Below the pieces are notes generated by a model. It had not been told where the DNA came from and did no database searches. It worked only from the letters and a program-made list of their open reading frames with translations. From positions 62,001 to 126,000 of the forward strand of contig NZ_BDLU01000032.1 of the NCBI RefSeq assembly GCF_006538165.1: 64,000 nt of DNA, written 5' to 3'. Source of the stretch: Komagataeibacter diospyri (lineage in GTDB: Bacteria > Pseudomonadota > Alphaproteobacteria > Acetobacterales > Acetobacteraceae). Both the position numbers and the translations under genes were made by a program. The stretch's first letter is position 1. Every line of letters begins with the position of its first letter. This document shows positions 52,984 to 63,539 of this stretch, one piece after another.

Positions 52984-53266
52984 CAATAAATCCTGTATCA
53001 GTTACCATGGTTTCAGATGCGTTTGAAAAATGGCACAGGAACGCCCGTTCCGTGCCGTTGTACGTGCCCTGCTGTCAGCCCGGTCGGGGCCAAAATCCTG
53101 TCCGGCGCCAGCCTGTCGCCGGTCCGCCTGCCCTGGTGACGTCGGGTGGAGCAGCCCATCCCGCCCGGTATGGGGGAACGGCGCTCGACACCTTTCGCCA
53201 TAAAATCACGCATGGGATTATCATGTAATCCCGCCAACTTAAATCTCTTTCCTTGGCTGGGGCCGA

Positions 53267-54061
53267 TTATTCTGGGTTCGCAGGGGCCAGCAGCACTTCC
53301 CCCGTCACCACGCGCCGCACCCCTTCGGACGTGCGCAGCAACAGGATACCGTCATCCCCCAACCCTGCAAACGTGCCGGTAAACTGCTGGTTTCCTGCCG
53401 TAACCCGTATGGGTGTGCCGATCGCGTGCCCGCGTTCCAGCCACGCCGCACGGATGGCGCCAAATCCATGGGCCCGGTAACGCGACAGCCACAGGTCCAG
53501 ATGGTGCAGAAGCCTGTACGCCACGTCGGGTGCCGCCGGCACATCGGCCTGGCAGTCCGCCAGGCAGGACAGCGTGCGGCCTGCGATATCGGGTCTGGCG
53601 CGCAGGTTGGCCCCAATGCCGATCACCTGCCACGACCCCCCTGCCCCGATCCCGGTTTCGATCAGGATACCGGCCATCTTGCCCCCATCCAGCAGCAGGT
53701 CATTGGGCCATTTCAGTTCCAGCGTATGACCGGCGGGCACGTAACCTGTAATGGCGTCATACAGTGCAAGTCCCGCAATGAAGGGCCATAGCCCCACCGG
53801 CACGTCCGCCCCCTGCCCCACCAGCATGACCGACAGGGCCAGATTGCCACCGGGATCGTTCCATTCGCGCCCCCGGCTGCCACGTCCCGCCGTCTGTTCC
53901 AGCGCGAGTATGGCAACACCATCCTCCCTTTCGCCCGCCTCAAGCCGGGCCTTGCACAGGTCGGATGTTGATCCCAGCCTGTCATGCACCTCCATCCGCC
54001 ATGCGGCCCCGCCGCCACGGGGGATCGGGACAATGGACGGACGGCGGGCGGGCTGGGTCAT
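53267..54061 (-). CDS. birA: Biotin-[acetyl-CoA carboxylase] ligase
   Basis: The 264-residue ligase attaches biotin to carboxylase carrier protein. Seen: GSTSDLCKARL, ALEQTAGRGSRGREW (biotinyl-AMP site), GNLALSVML, LKWPNDLLLDGGKMAGILIE and the C-terminal SH3-like GTPIRVTAGNQQFTGTFAGL. There is no N-terminal helix-turn-helix, so this is the class I enzyme without repressor function. It lies three bases from nuoN in the conserved nuoN-birA-rnj order; a 283-base gap to rnj holds no supported gene. Confidence 0.92.
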   Translation of the reverse strand: MTQPARRPSIVPIPRGGGAAWRMEVHDRLGSTSDLCKARLEAGEREDGVAILALEQTAGRGSRGREWNDPGGNLALSVMLVGQGADVPVGLWPFIAGLALYDAITGYVPAGHTLELKWPNDLLLDGGKMAGILIETGIGAGGSWQVIGIGANLRARPDIAGRTLSCLADCQADVPAAPDVAYRLLHHLDLWLSRYRAHGFGAIRAAWLERGHAIGTPIRVTAGNQQFTGTFAGLGDDGILLLRTSEGVRRVVTGEVLLAPANPE

Positions 54062-54064
54062 GCG

Positions 54065-55489
54065 TTACCTGAACAATGCGCTCGCCGCCGCCTGTGCCGC
54101 TGTTGCGACAGGACCAAGCCCCACCACGAAGAATGTGGTCACCAGCCCCATCCCCACCGATACGAACGACACGGAAACAGGCGAGCGGTCCAGCGCCGGG
54201 GCGGCGGCATCGAAAAACATGATCTTGACGATCCGGATATAGTAATACGCCCCGATCACGCTGCTGATGATACCGATTGCCGCAAGCCCGTAAAGATGCG
54301 CGTTGATCGCGGCATAGAATACCATAAGCTTGCCAAAGAACCCGGCCAGCGGCGGCGCGCCCGCCATGGAGAACATGAACACCGCCATGGCCAGTGCCAT
54401 GCCCGGATCCGTGCGGCCCAGACCGGACAGGTCGCTGATCCGGCTGACCGCATGCCCCTTGCGGCGCATGGCGACAATGCCCGCGAACGCACCGACATTC
54501 ATGAACAGATAGGTCACCAGATAGACCAGCGTACCGCGCGTGCCCTCTGCCGTGCCGGCCGCCATGCCGATCATGGCGTAACCCATGTGCCCGATGGAGG
54601 AATACGCCATGAGCCGCTTGATATTGCCCTGCGGAATGGCCGCAAGCGACCCGAACACCATGGACGCGGCGGAAACGATTTCAATCAGCAACTGCCACTG
54701 CGGCGTCATGCTGCCAAAGGGACCGGCCATGACGCGCAGCAGCACCGCGAATGCCGCGATCTTGGGCGCACCGGCCATATAGGCGGTGACCGACGTGGGC
54801 GCACCCTGGTACACATCGGGCGTCCACATATGGAACGGCACCATGGACAGCTTGAAGCACAGTCCCACCAGCACGAACACAATGCCTACCATAAGCCCCG
54901 CGGGCAGCACCGCACTACCGCGCACGGCCTGCTGCAGGCCGGCATATTCCATCGTTCCGGCAAAACCGTATGCCAGCGAGATGCCATACAGCAGCAGCCC
55001 CGACGCCAGCGATCCCAGCACGAAATACTTCAGCCCCGCTTCCGCCGCCGTTACCCGGTCACGGGCAAAGGCGCACAGGATGTAGATAGACAGCGAAGAC
55101 AGTTCCAGCCCGACAAACAGCGTCATGAGATTTCCCGATGACGCCATGATCATCGTGCCCAGCGTGGAAAACGCGATCAGGACAGGGAATTCGAACTTGT
55201 CGATTTCCATTTCCCGCGCGTACCCTACGCTCAGCACGACTGAAAGGGCGGCCCCTGTCAAACTCAGCACCTTCATGAAACGGGCGAAGCCGTCATTGAT
55301 GAAGATGTGGTTGTACCCGGTGCCATCGGGCGAAAACACGACAAGGATGCCCGTGACCACCAGAGCCAGCAGCGTCATCATCGCACAGGAAAAGAAGGCC
55401 TGCCCGCGCCGTTGCATCACCCCGGCAAGCAGGATGACCAGCCCCGACAGGGCCAGCACGATTTCGGGCAGCGCAAGTGTCCAGTTCAT
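54065..55489 (-). CDS. nuoN: NADH-quinone oxidoreductase subunit N
   Basis: About 474 residues with 14 membrane helices. LTLFVGLELSSLSIYILCAF-type helix (GLELSSLSIYILCA) carries the conserved glutamate, KYFVLGSLASGLLLYGISL and LCFKLSMVPFHMWTPDVYQG the conserved lysines, and HTGYAM-type GHMGYAMIGM and AGAPPLAGFFGKLMVF follow. These mark NuoN and not NuoM. I place the start at 55489 (MNWTLALPEI, AGGG upstream); an ATG at 55507 is in frame. The preceding gene is nuoL, with nuoM missing. Confidence 0.93.
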   Translation of the reverse strand: MNWTLALPEIVLALSGLVILLAGVMQRRGQAFFSCAMMTLLALVVTGILVVFSPDGTGYNHIFINDGFARFMKVLSLTGAALSVVLSVGYAREMEIDKFEFPVLIAFSTLGTMIMASSGNLMTLFVGLELSSLSIYILCAFARDRVTAAEAGLKYFVLGSLASGLLLYGISLAYGFAGTMEYAGLQQAVRGSAVLPAGLMVGIVFVLVGLCFKLSMVPFHMWTPDVYQGAPTSVTAYMAGAPKIAAFAVLLRVMAGPFGSMTPQWQLLIEIVSAASMVFGSLAAIPQGNIKRLMAYSSIGHMGYAMIGMAAGTAEGTRGTLVYLVTYLFMNVGAFAGIVAMRRKGHAVSRISDLSGLGRTDPGMALAMAVFMFSMAGAPPLAGFFGKLMVFYAAINAHLYGLAAIGIISSVIGAYYYIRIVKIMFFDAAAPALDRSPVSVSFVSVGMGLVTTFFVVGLGPVATAAQAAASALFR

Positions 55490-55515
55490 TGGTATTGGCC
55501 CTGACATGCCTGGGG

Positions 55516-57453
55516 TTAGCGGAAGAACAGCATGGTGGTCAGCAGCACCACCAGCCCGATCAGCATGGAAAAGGCATAGACCGCCATCGACCCGGTCTGG
55601 ATGCGCACGGCCTGCCCCGCACTGCCTGCGGTCAGGCGGGCCAGCCCTTCGGGTATGCCTTCGACCACATCTTCATCCACGCCCTTCCACAACAGACGCG
55701 CAACCGCGCGATAGGGGCGGATGATGGCCACGTCATACAGTTCATCGAAATACCATTTGTTCAGCAGGAACAGGTAAAGCGGACGCAGGCTGCGCGCGAG
55801 TGCGGCCGGAATGCCGGGGCTTGCGACATAGCAGACATAGGCCACGACGATGCCGAATACGGCGGCGAATGTCGGCACCAGTGCTATGAAGCCGGGCGTC
55901 TGTTCAAGACGTTCAATCACGTCATGACCGGGAATTGCGGCAATCGCCCCGTTCCAGAACGCTGCCTGGTGGCTGCCGATATAGAACGGTTCCAGCACGA
56001 TACCCGCAATCACCGCACCCACGGACAGCAGCCCCACCGGCAGCAGCATGGACGCCGGGCTTTCATGCGCGCCGTCATGCAGGTGCGCCTCCCGCGGCTT
56101 GCCATGGAACACAAGGAAGATCAGGCGCCAGCTGTACAGCGCAGTCAGGAATGCGGTGATGCACCCCATGACCCAGCCATAATGGCCCATGGTGCTGTCC
56201 GACATCCATGCGGCCTCCAGGATCGCATCCTTTGACCAGTAACCGGCAAAGGGAAAGATACCGGCCAGTGCAAGGCTGCCGATCCACATGGCGGCATAGG
56301 TGAAAGGGATTTTCCGCCACAGCCCGCCCATGCGGAACATGTCCTGTTCATCATGTACGGCATGGATCACGCAGCCCGCGCCAAGGAACAGCAGCGCCTT
56401 GAAAAATGCATGCGTGGTCAGGTGAAACATGGACGCCTGATAGGCCCCGACACCAACGGCCACGAACATGTAGCCCAGCTGCGAACAGGTGGAATAGGCA
56501 ATGGTGCGCTTGATGTCGGGCTGCACCAGCCCCACGGTCGCGGCAAAGAAGCTGGTGGTGCCCCCAACCAGCACGATCAGGTCGCGCGTTACCGGGGCCA
56601 GTTCCACCAGCGGCGACATACGCACCATAAGAAAGATGCCCGCCGTGACCATGGTTGCCGCATGGATCAGGGCGGAAACCGGGGTTGGCCCCTCCATCGC
56701 ATCAGGCAGCCATGTGTGCAGGAACAGCTGCGCCGACTTGCCCATGGCCCCGATGAACAGCAGCGTGGCAATGACTTCATACAGCGGATGCGTGCCGAAC
56801 AGCACGAACGTGTCATTCACATGGTAGGGAATGGCGGCAAAGATTTCCTCATACGACACGCTGCCCAGCCGGATGAAGATCAGCGAAATTCCGACAAGGA
56901 AAAACAGGTCCGCCACACGGTTGACCACAAACGCCTTGATGGCGGCGGCACAGGCGGATGGCCGGTCGTACCAGTAGCCAATCAGCAGGTAACTGGCCAG
57001 ACCCACCCCTTCCCAGCCAAAGAACAGCTGCAGCAGGTTGTCCGACGTCACCAGCATGAGCATGGCGAACGTGAACAGCGACAGGTAGGAGAAGAAGCGG
57101 TACACCGGCCGCGCTTCATGAGCCATGTAGCCCACGCTGTACACATGCACCAGCAGGGAAACAACGGTAACCATGGCCACCACGCTGACCGAAAGCATGT
57201 CCATGCGCAGCTGCCAGTCGGCACGGAAACCCGCGGCATGGACCCAGTCGGCCACCGGCACGACAAACGTGCCCACATCGCCCATCTCGAACCCCAGCAC
57301 GCCAATGGCCGCCAGCGCCGAACAGGTCATGAGGCCGATCGTGGTCAGCCGCGCCGCCCCGTCACCCATCAGGTGACCGAAACAGCCCGCCACCAGAAAG
57401 CCGATAAGGGGCGCGAACACCGCTACTTCAAAAAGGAAGGATGCCGTCTGCAT
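55516..57453 (-). CDS. nuoL: NADH-quinone oxidoreductase subunit L
   Basis: The 645-residue antiporter-like subunit has FAPLIGFLVAGCFGHLMG at the start, LQLFFGWEGVGLASYLLIGY (key glutamate), FLHTWLPDAMEGPTPVSALI, HAATMVTAGIFLMVR, KRTIAYSTCSQLGYMFVAVG and FKALLFLGAG. The long C-terminal lateral helix region is present and it ends with a last membrane helix (MLIGLVVLLTTMLFF). Length and both ends look normal, so the missing neighbour nuoM was not lost by fusion with this gene. Confidence 0.95.
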   Translation of the reverse strand: MQTASFLFEVAVFAPLIGFLVAGCFGHLMGDGAARLTTIGLMTCSALAAIGVLGFEMGDVGTFVVPVADWVHAAGFRADWQLRMDMLSVSVVAMVTVVSLLVHVYSVGYMAHEARPVYRFFSYLSLFTFAMLMLVTSDNLLQLFFGWEGVGLASYLLIGYWYDRPSACAAAIKAFVVNRVADLFFLVGISLIFIRLGSVSYEEIFAAIPYHVNDTFVLFGTHPLYEVIATLLFIGAMGKSAQLFLHTWLPDAMEGPTPVSALIHAATMVTAGIFLMVRMSPLVELAPVTRDLIVLVGGTTSFFAATVGLVQPDIKRTIAYSTCSQLGYMFVAVGVGAYQASMFHLTTHAFFKALLFLGAGCVIHAVHDEQDMFRMGGLWRKIPFTYAAMWIGSLALAGIFPFAGYWSKDAILEAAWMSDSTMGHYGWVMGCITAFLTALYSWRLIFLVFHGKPREAHLHDGAHESPASMLLPVGLLSVGAVIAGIVLEPFYIGSHQAAFWNGAIAAIPGHDVIERLEQTPGFIALVPTFAAVFGIVVAYVCYVASPGIPAALARSLRPLYLFLLNKWYFDELYDVAIIRPYRAVARLLWKGVDEDVVEGIPEGLARLTAGSAGQAVRIQTGSMAVYAFSMLIGLVVLLTTMLFFR

Positions 57454-57458
57454 TTCCC

Positions 57459-57782
57459 TTACCCCTTCATCATCGTGATATCATCGACTTCGATCGAGCC
57501 GCGATTACGGAAATAGACCGTGACAATGGCCAGCCCGATGGCGGATTCCGCCGCCGCGATGGTCAGCACGAACAGGGTCATCACCTGCCCCGACAGGTCG
57601 CCGGTAGCAGCCGAAAACGCCACGAAATTGATATTGGCCGAAAGCAGGATCAGTTCGATCGACATCAGAATGATGATGACGTTCTTGCGGTTCACGAAAA
57701 TGCCGAACACGCCCAGAACCAGCAGGATTGCGCCAATGCTCAGGTATGGCCCAAGACCAATCCCCTCAATCGCGCTATGCAT
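57459..57782 (-). CDS. nuoK: NADH-quinone oxidoreductase subunit K
   Basis: The 107-residue protein has three membrane helices; [38 protein letters not shown] (conserved glutamates in IELILL) and [20 protein letters not shown] are typical of NuoK. The ATG at 57782 lies inside the end of nuoJ (eight-base overlap). The longer open frame upstream is antisense to nothing real but overlaps nuoJ and is not used. Confidence 0.95.
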   Translation of the reverse strand: MHSAIEGIGLGPYLSIGAILLVLGVFGIFVNRKNVIIILMSIELILLSANINFVAFSAATGDLSGQVMTLFVLTIAAAESAIGLAIVTVYFRNRGSIEVDDITMMKG

Positions 57783-58548
57783 TGTCCTGTCCTTTCGTGC
57801 CTGCCGCAGGGGTAATGACCACCAGCGCGGTTTGTGTTTCTTCTTCCATTTCCTGTTCACGCCACGCCTGCGTGCCATAGCTGCCGGGGACGGACGCCAC
57901 GTCGTATGACGTATGCGGACGCAGGAAGCCGCCCTGTGCCGCAACACCCACGCCCAGCGGAACCTGCAGCATTTCCAGGCTGTCGGCGGGCGTGCGGTCA
58001 TGCTGGCGGTCGATGTTCTGGCGACGTCCGGTCGGCCGGTCACGCAGCGTCAGTACGATTGCGCCGATCATGGCCACCAGCAGCACCAGTGCGCAGGACT
58101 GGAACAGAAAGATGTAGTGGGTATAAAGCACGTCCCCCAGCGCCGCCGTATTGGTACGCGTGGGCGACGACGGAACAATGTGCCCGACCTGATCAATATT
58201 GGACGCCACGCGCCAGCGGGTGAACGCCATGATCAGTTCAACCAGCAGCACGCCGCCAACCACGCCACCAATGGGCGCGTAGCGCTGTACGCCTTCACGC
58301 ATCCGCGCGAAATTGACATCCAGCATCATGACTACGAACAGGAACAGGACCGCGACCGCGCCGACATAGACAATCACCAGCGTCATCGCGAGGAATTCGG
58401 CCCCCGCAATCAGGAACAGCCCCGCCGCATTGAAGAATGCAAGGATGAGGAACAGTACCGAATGCACGGGGTTGCGCGCGCACACCACCATGGTGGCGGA
58501 CAGGACCAGAACCGCCGCAAAAACGTAAAAGACAATCTGGGTCATCAT
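57775..58548 (-). CDS. nuoJ: NADH-quinone oxidoreductase subunit J
   Basis: The 257-residue protein has five membrane helices with [40 protein letters not shown] and [20 protein letters not shown], the NuoJ signatures. A hydrophilic C-terminal extension of about 75 residues follows the last helix ([16 protein letters not shown]...), longer than in E. coli. AGGAAG seven bases before the first of two adjacent ATGs sets the start. Confidence 0.93.
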   Translation of the reverse strand: MMTQIVFYVFAAVLVLSATMVVCARNPVHSVLFLILAFFNAAGLFLIAGAEFLAMTLVIVYVGAVAVLFLFVVMMLDVNFARMREGVQRYAPIGGVVGGVLLVELIMAFTRWRVASNIDQVGHIVPSSPTRTNTAALGDVLYTHYIFLFQSCALVLLVAMIGAIVLTLRDRPTGRRQNIDRQHDRTPADSLEMLQVPLGVGVAAQGGFLRPHTSYDVASVPGSYGTQAWREQEMEEETQTALVVITPAAGTKGQDNA

Positions 58549-58626
58549 GGGTGAGCTTCCTGCAGCATGGATGTTTCCTCCTGCTGGCATGACGGGGCTG
58601 GCCGGTGCTGCGCCCGCCGTGCGATG

Positions 58627-59115
58627 TCAGCGGTACGGGGCATCAAGTTCGAGCCTGCGGGCAAGGACGCTTTCCCAGCGGTCGCCATTGGCCAGCAGCT
58701 TGTCCTTGTCGTACATAAGTTCTTCGCGGGTTTCGGTCGCGAACTCATAATTCGGGCCTTCGACAATCGCATCGACCGGACATGCTTCCTCGCACAGGCC
58801 GCAATAAATGCACTTGGTCATGTCAATGTCGTAGCGTGTGGTCCGGCGGGAACCGTCATCACGCGGTTCGGCCTCGATGGTGATGGCTTCCGCCGGACAC
58901 GTCGCCTCGCACAGCTTGCACGCAATGCAGCGTTCTTCCCCGTTGGGGTAACGACGCAGCGCGTGTTCGCCACGAAAGCGCGGTGACAGCACGCCCTTTT
59001 CATAAGGGTAGTTGATCGTGGCCTTTGGTTTGAAAAACGCCTTCAGTGTCACGCTCATGCCCGTCACCAGTTCGGACAGAAGCATGGACCGGGCGGCTTT
59101 GCTTAAGGTACCCAT
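58627..59115 (-). CDS. nuoI: NADH-quinone oxidoreductase subunit I
   Basis: The 162-residue ferredoxin-like subunit carries two 4Fe-4S motifs, [16 protein letters not shown] and [16 protein letters not shown], binding clusters N6a and N6b of the peripheral arm. It also has the [17 protein letters not shown] segment. The start at 59115 shares a base with the nuoH stop (TGATG). A 78-base gap separates it from nuoJ. Confidence 0.95.
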   Translation of the reverse strand: MGTLSKAARSMLLSELVTGMSVTLKAFFKPKATINYPYEKGVLSPRFRGEHALRRYPNGEERCIACKLCEATCPAEAITIEAEPRDDGSRRTTRYDIDMTKCIYCGLCEEACPVDAIVEGPNYEFATETREELMYDKDKLLANGDRWESVLARRLELDAPYR

Positions 59116-60137
59116 CAGCCTGCTCCTCCGGGCAGAAGGCCCGTTACCATCAGGAATCCCGCGCTCAGCACCATCCACGCCAGCGAGAAGGGCAGGAACA
59201 CTTTCCAGCCCAGCCGCATGAGCTGGTCATAGCGATAGCGGGGGAATGTCGCGCGCACCCAGATGAAGACAAACAGGCAGAACAGGATCTTCGCGATCAG
59301 CCACAGCGGCCCCGGTATCCATGTAAAGGGCGCGATCCCCAGCGGCGGCAGCCATCCACCCAGGAACAGGATGCTGACCATGCCAGACATGAGGAACATG
59401 TTCGCGTATTCACCAAGAAAGAACAGACCGAAGGCGAGCGCGGAATATTCGACGAAGAAGCCCGCCACCAGTTCGCTCTCGCCTTCCGGCAGATCGAATG
59501 GCGCGCGGTTGGTCTCGGCCAGTGCCGAGATGAAAAACACGATGAACATCGGGAACATGGGCAGGCAGAACCATACGTTGCGCTGCGCCAGCACGATGTC
59601 ATTCAGGTTGAGGCTGCCCACCGCCAGCAGGACCGACACGATCACCAGCCCGATGGACACTTCGTAGGACACCATCTGTGCGGCCGACCGCAGGCCACCA
59701 AGAAAGGCATATTTGGAATTGGACGCCCACCCCGCGATCAGGATGCCGTAAACACCCAGCGATGAAATCGCCAGCAGGTACAGCACGCCCACATTGATGT
59801 TGGCGATGGCCAGCCCGTTGCCCGTAGGGATCACCGCCCATGCCACCATCGCCAGCGAAAATGTCAGGAACGGCGCGAACAGGAACAGCATCCGGTTCGC
59901 ACCCGACGGGATCACCGTCTCCTTCGTGAGCATCTTGATCGCGTCGGCAAAGGCCTGCAGCACGCCAAACGGGCCGTTCACGTTCGGCCCCTTGCGCAAT
60001 TGCATGGCGGCCATCACCTTACGTTCGGCCAGCGTCAGGTATGCAACCCCAAGCAGCAGCGGCACCAGTACCGCCAGCGTTTCCAGCACGATCAGCAGAA
60101 GCTGGCCCAGCGTGGTGTGAAAGAAGAAATCTGCCAT
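59115..60137 (-). CDS. nuoH: NADH-quinone oxidoreductase subunit H
   Basis: The 340-residue membrane subunit forms much of the quinone site. [68 protein letters not shown] and [20 protein letters not shown] are all conserved NuoH segments. It starts [12 protein letters not shown] at 60137, five bases past the nuoG stop. Confidence 0.95.
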   Translation of the reverse strand: MADFFFHTTLGQLLLIVLETLAVLVPLLLGVAYLTLAERKVMAAMQLRKGPNVNGPFGVLQAFADAIKMLTKETVIPSGANRMLFLFAPFLTFSLAMVAWAVIPTGNGLAIANINVGVLYLLAISSLGVYGILIAGWASNSKYAFLGGLRSAAQMVSYEVSIGLVIVSVLLAVGSLNLNDIVLAQRNVWFCLPMFPMFIVFFISALAETNRAPFDLPEGESELVAGFFVEYSALAFGLFFLGEYANMFLMSGMVSILFLGGWLPPLGIAPFTWIPGPLWLIAKILFCLFVFIWVRATFPRYRYDQLMRLGWKVFLPFSLAWMVLSAGFLMVTGLLPGGAG

Positions 60138-60142
60138 CTTGC

Positions 60143-62203
60143 CTACTCCGCCGCGATTGCGGGACGCACGTAAATCCCAGAACAGGTTTCCATGGTGGGA
60201 CTGGCGCGGCACATGGCATGGGTCAGGTAATAATCAGCAATGACCGGATGGAACGGATCACTGGACATGATGACCGTTCCTGCCTGCGGCGGCGTCATGT
60301 CTGATGTGCCGTGGCGGGCCCACGCAACCCCGAATGCCGGGTTGGCCCGCACCATGCGTGCGCGCAGGGCCTCGATCGTGTCGTAGGGCAGCTTGCGCCC
60401 CACAACTTCGGAAAAGGCGCGTAATATGCGCCAGTCCTCGCGCGCATCACCGGGCGGCATGATGGCGCGGAACGCTTCCTGCACCCGCCCTTCGGTATTG
60501 GTGTAGGTACCGGGCTTTTCGGCATATAGCGTGCCGGGCAGGATCACGTCCGCCCGCGCGGCCCCCGCGTCGCCATGATGGCCCTGATAGATGACAAAGG
60601 TTTCCGGCCCGATGCGGTCGGTTGCGAATTCATCCGCACCCAGCAGCCACAGCACGTCCACCCCGCCATCCAGCATGCCCGCCACGTCACGGCCTTTTGG
60701 TCCGGGCACAAGGCCAAGGTCCAACCCGGCAACGCGGCTGGCGGCCGTGTGCAGCACGTTGAATCCATGCCAGTCAGGCGTAATGGCCCCGACCTGCACC
60801 GCCAGATCCCAGCATGCCTTTGCAATTGCCTGTCCGTCGGGCCGCGTCAGTGCGCCATGACCGAGAATGACCATGGGCTTTTCCGCGTTTTTCAGCACAT
60901 CGGCAAACGCCAGCTTCCCGTCTGCCAGTTCAGCCAGCGTATCCGGCCCAGCACCCAGTACCTCGGCCGTGTAGGTCGGGTCGGCATTGGGCGCGCCAAT
61001 CATGCCGATGGGAAAACCACCCCGCCCGGCCGCAAGGAAACGCTTGCGGATACGCGCATTCAGCACGGGCGCTTCCTGCCGGGGAATGGAGCCTACGATC
61101 AGCAGCGCGTCCGCATCCTCGATACCGGCAATGCCACTGTTGAAGGTATAGAAATCACGGCGCGACATATCGTATTTCGCCCCGTCCTGCCGGCAGTCGA
61201 TATTGCTGGACCCCAGTGTTCCCATAAGGTCCTTCAGCGCCATCATGCTTTCAGCATCGCACATGTCGCCCGCAATCGCGCCGATGCGCTCACCCGGCAC
61301 GCTTTTCAGCCGTGTCGCGATGGTGGCAAAGGCATCCTGCCAGCCTGCGGGCTGCAATCTGCCATCCACCCGCACCCATGGCCGGTCAAGGCGCCGACGG
61401 CGGAAACCATCGACCACGAACCGTCCCTTGTCCGACAGCCATTCCTCGTTCACCTCGTCATTGATGCGCGGCACGATGCGCAGTACTGCCGCCCCGCGTG
61501 CATGCATGACGATATTGGTCCCCACCGCGTCACATACGTCGATGGAATCCGTGCGCCTGAGTTCCCATGACCGGGCGGTAAACGCGTACGGCTGCGATGT
61601 CAGCGCGCCCACGGGACAGATGTCGATCAGGTTTCCCGACAGTTCGGATGTCAGGGCCTTTTCAACATAATTGGTGATTTCAAGGTTTTCACCGCGTGAA
61701 ATCCCGCCCAGTTCGGGCACGCCCGCGATTTCGGTCGAAAAGCGGATGCAGCGCGTGCACTGGATGCAGCGCGTCATGACCGTCTTGACCAGTGGGCCAA
61801 GATATTTATCGGTCACCGCGCGCTTGTTTTCGCGATAGCGGGAATGATCCGCGCCATAGCCGAAGGCCTGGTCCTGCAGGTCGCATTCTCCACCCTGATC
61901 ACATATGGGGCAGTCCAGCGGGTGGTTGATAAGCAGGAATTCCATCACCGCACGACGGGCGCGGCGCACGACTTCGGTATCGGTGAATATCTGCATCCCG
62001 TCACCAATCGGGAAACCGCATGAGGCCACCGGCTTGCGCCCGCCCGATACCTCGACCAGGCACATCCGGCAATTGCCCGCGACTGACAGGCGTTCATGAT
62101 AACAGAAACGCGGGATTTCCTTGCCCGCCGCCTCACACGCCTGCAGCGCGGAGGAACCTGCGGGGACTTCAACCGGAATACCGTCAACGGTTACTTTTAC
62201 CAC
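60143..62203 (-). CDS. nuoG: NADH-quinone oxidoreductase subunit G
   Basis: The 686-residue iron-sulfur subunit has a 2Fe-2S ferredoxin domain ([19 protein letters not shown]), [14 protein letters not shown] with the histidine-ligated cluster region, and [18 protein letters not shown] with CPVGAL. The C-terminal two thirds is molybdopterin-oxidoreductase-like, as in other NuoG proteins, without a cofactor role. The start is GTG at 62203, five bases after the nuoF stop. Confidence 0.95.
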   Translation of the reverse strand: MVKVTVDGIPVEVPAGSSALQACEAAGKEIPRFCYHERLSVAGNCRMCLVEVSGGRKPVASCGFPIGDGMQIFTDTEVVRRARRAVMEFLLINHPLDCPICDQGGECDLQDQAFGYGADHSRYRENKRAVTDKYLGPLVKTVMTRCIQCTRCIRFSTEIAGVPELGGISRGENLEITNYVEKALTSELSGNLIDICPVGALTSQPYAFTARSWELRRTDSIDVCDAVGTNIVMHARGAAVLRIVPRINDEVNEEWLSDKGRFVVDGFRRRRLDRPWVRVDGRLQPAGWQDAFATIATRLKSVPGERIGAIAGDMCDAESMMALKDLMGTLGSSNIDCRQDGAKYDMSRRDFYTFNSGIAGIEDADALLIVGSIPRQEAPVLNARIRKRFLAAGRGGFPIGMIGAPNADPTYTAEVLGAGPDTLAELADGKLAFADVLKNAEKPMVILGHGALTRPDGQAIAKACWDLAVQVGAITPDWHGFNVLHTAASRVAGLDLGLVPGPKGRDVAGMLDGGVDVLWLLGADEFATDRIGPETFVIYQGHHGDAGAARADVILPGTLYAEKPGTYTNTEGRVQEAFRAIMPPGDAREDWRILRAFSEVVGRKLPYDTIEALRARMVRANPAFGVAWARHGTSDMTPPQAGTVIMSSDPFHPVIADYYLTHAMCRASPTMETCSGIYVRPAIAAE

Positions 62204-62208
62204 TGTTC

Positions 62209-63534
62209 CTACTCCGCAGCTTCAACCAGGCCCGCAGGCACCTGCACGGACCGCGTGCCGCCATGGGCTGCCTTGTAGGCATGAATGCGTTCTTCCATGA
62301 CGGGCCGGAACCGGCGGATCAGCCCCTGTATCGGCCATGCCGCCGCATCGCCCAGCGCGCAGATGGTGTGCCCTTCCACCTGCCGGGTGACCTGTTCCAG
62401 CATGTCGATTTCCTCGATTTCGGCGCGGCCTTCGACCATGCGTTCCATGATGCGCATCATCCATCCCGTGCCCTCGCGGCACGGGGTGCACTGGCCGCAG
62501 CTTTCATGCTTGAAGAATTTCGAGAAGCGGGCGATGGCCGCGATGATGTCGGTGGATTTGTCCATTACGATCATGCAGCCGGTGCCAAGGCCGGAGCCTT
62601 CGGCGCGCAGGCTGTCGTAATCCATCAGCACGGTGTCACACACATCGCGCGGCAGCATGGGCACTGAACAGCCACCGGGAATGACCGCCAGCAGGTTGTC
62701 CCACCCGCCCCGCACGCCACCGCCATGCTTTTCGATCAGGTCCTTCATGGGCACGCCCAGCTCTTCTTCAAACACGCAGGGCGTGTTGACGTGGCCCGAT
62801 ATGGCCATGAGCTTGGTGCCCGCGTTGTTGGGCCGCCCCAACCCGGAGAACCACGCAGCCCCCCGGCGCAGGATGGTGGCGGAAACGGCAATGCTTTCCA
62901 CATTGTTGACCGTGGTGGGGCAGCCATACAGGCCCATGGCCGCCGGGAACGGCGGCTTCATGCGCGGCTGGCCCTTCTTGCCCTCCAGGCTTTCCAGCAG
63001 GGCGGTTTCCTCACCACATATGTACGCACCGGCACCCCGGTGGATGTAGAAATCGAAGTCCCAGCCCGACCCGCAGGCATTCCTGCCGATCAGTCCCGCC
63101 GCATACGCCTCGTCAATGGCGTGCTGCAGGTGCATGGCCTCGTTATGGAACTCGCCACGAATGTAGATATAGGCCGCATGCGCCCCCATGGCGAAGGAGG
63201 CAATCAGCGCGCTTTCCACCAGCTTGTGCGGGTCATGGCGCAGGATCTCGCGGTCCTTGCAGGTTCCGGGTTCTGATTCGTCGCCGTTGATCACCAGGTA
63301 ATGCGGTCGCCCGTCATTCTTCCTGGGCATGAACGACCATTTGACGCCAGTGGGAAAACCCGCGCCACCGCGCCCACGCAGGCCGGACGCCTTCATCTCG
63401 TTAATGATGGCATCGCGCCCGCGCGCCAGTATTTCCGCCGTGCCGTCCCAGTCGCCCCGTGCGCGCGCGCCAGCCAGCGTCCAGTCATTCTGGCCATACA
63501 GGTTGGTGAAGATGCGATCCTTGTCCTGCAGCAT
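62209..63534 (-). CDS. nuoF: NADH-quinone oxidoreductase subunit F
   Basis: The 441-residue subunit binds NADH and FMN. Seen: [19 protein letters not shown] (NADH site), [43 protein letters not shown] (FMN site) and the N3 cluster motif [15 protein letters not shown]. It follows nuoE by five bases. Confidence 0.95.
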   Translation of the reverse strand: MLQDKDRIFTNLYGQNDWTLAGARARGDWDGTAEILARGRDAIINEMKASGLRGRGGAGFPTGVKWSFMPRKNDGRPHYLVINGDESEPGTCKDREILRHDPHKLVESALIASFAMGAHAAYIYIRGEFHNEAMHLQHAIDEAYAAGLIGRNACGSGWDFDFYIHRGAGAYICGEETALLESLEGKKGQPRMKPPFPAAMGLYGCPTTVNNVESIAVSATILRRGAAWFSGLGRPNNAGTKLMAISGHVNTPCVFEEELGVPMKDLIEKHGGGVRGGWDNLLAVIPGGCSVPMLPRDVCDTVLMDYDSLRAEGSGLGTGCMIVMDKSTDIIAAIARFSKFFKHESCGQCTPCREGTGWMMRIMERMVEGRAEIEEIDMLEQVTRQVEGHTICALGDAAAWPIQGLIRRFRPVMEERIHAYKAAHGGTRSVQVPAGLVEAAE

Positions 63535-63539
63535 GTTCC

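Noticed and set aside
53013-53237. Possible small gene between rnj and birA (74 residues, minus strand)
   Set aside because: Only a TTG start, no protein-like pattern and no recognised family; the gap more likely holds the rnj promoter.
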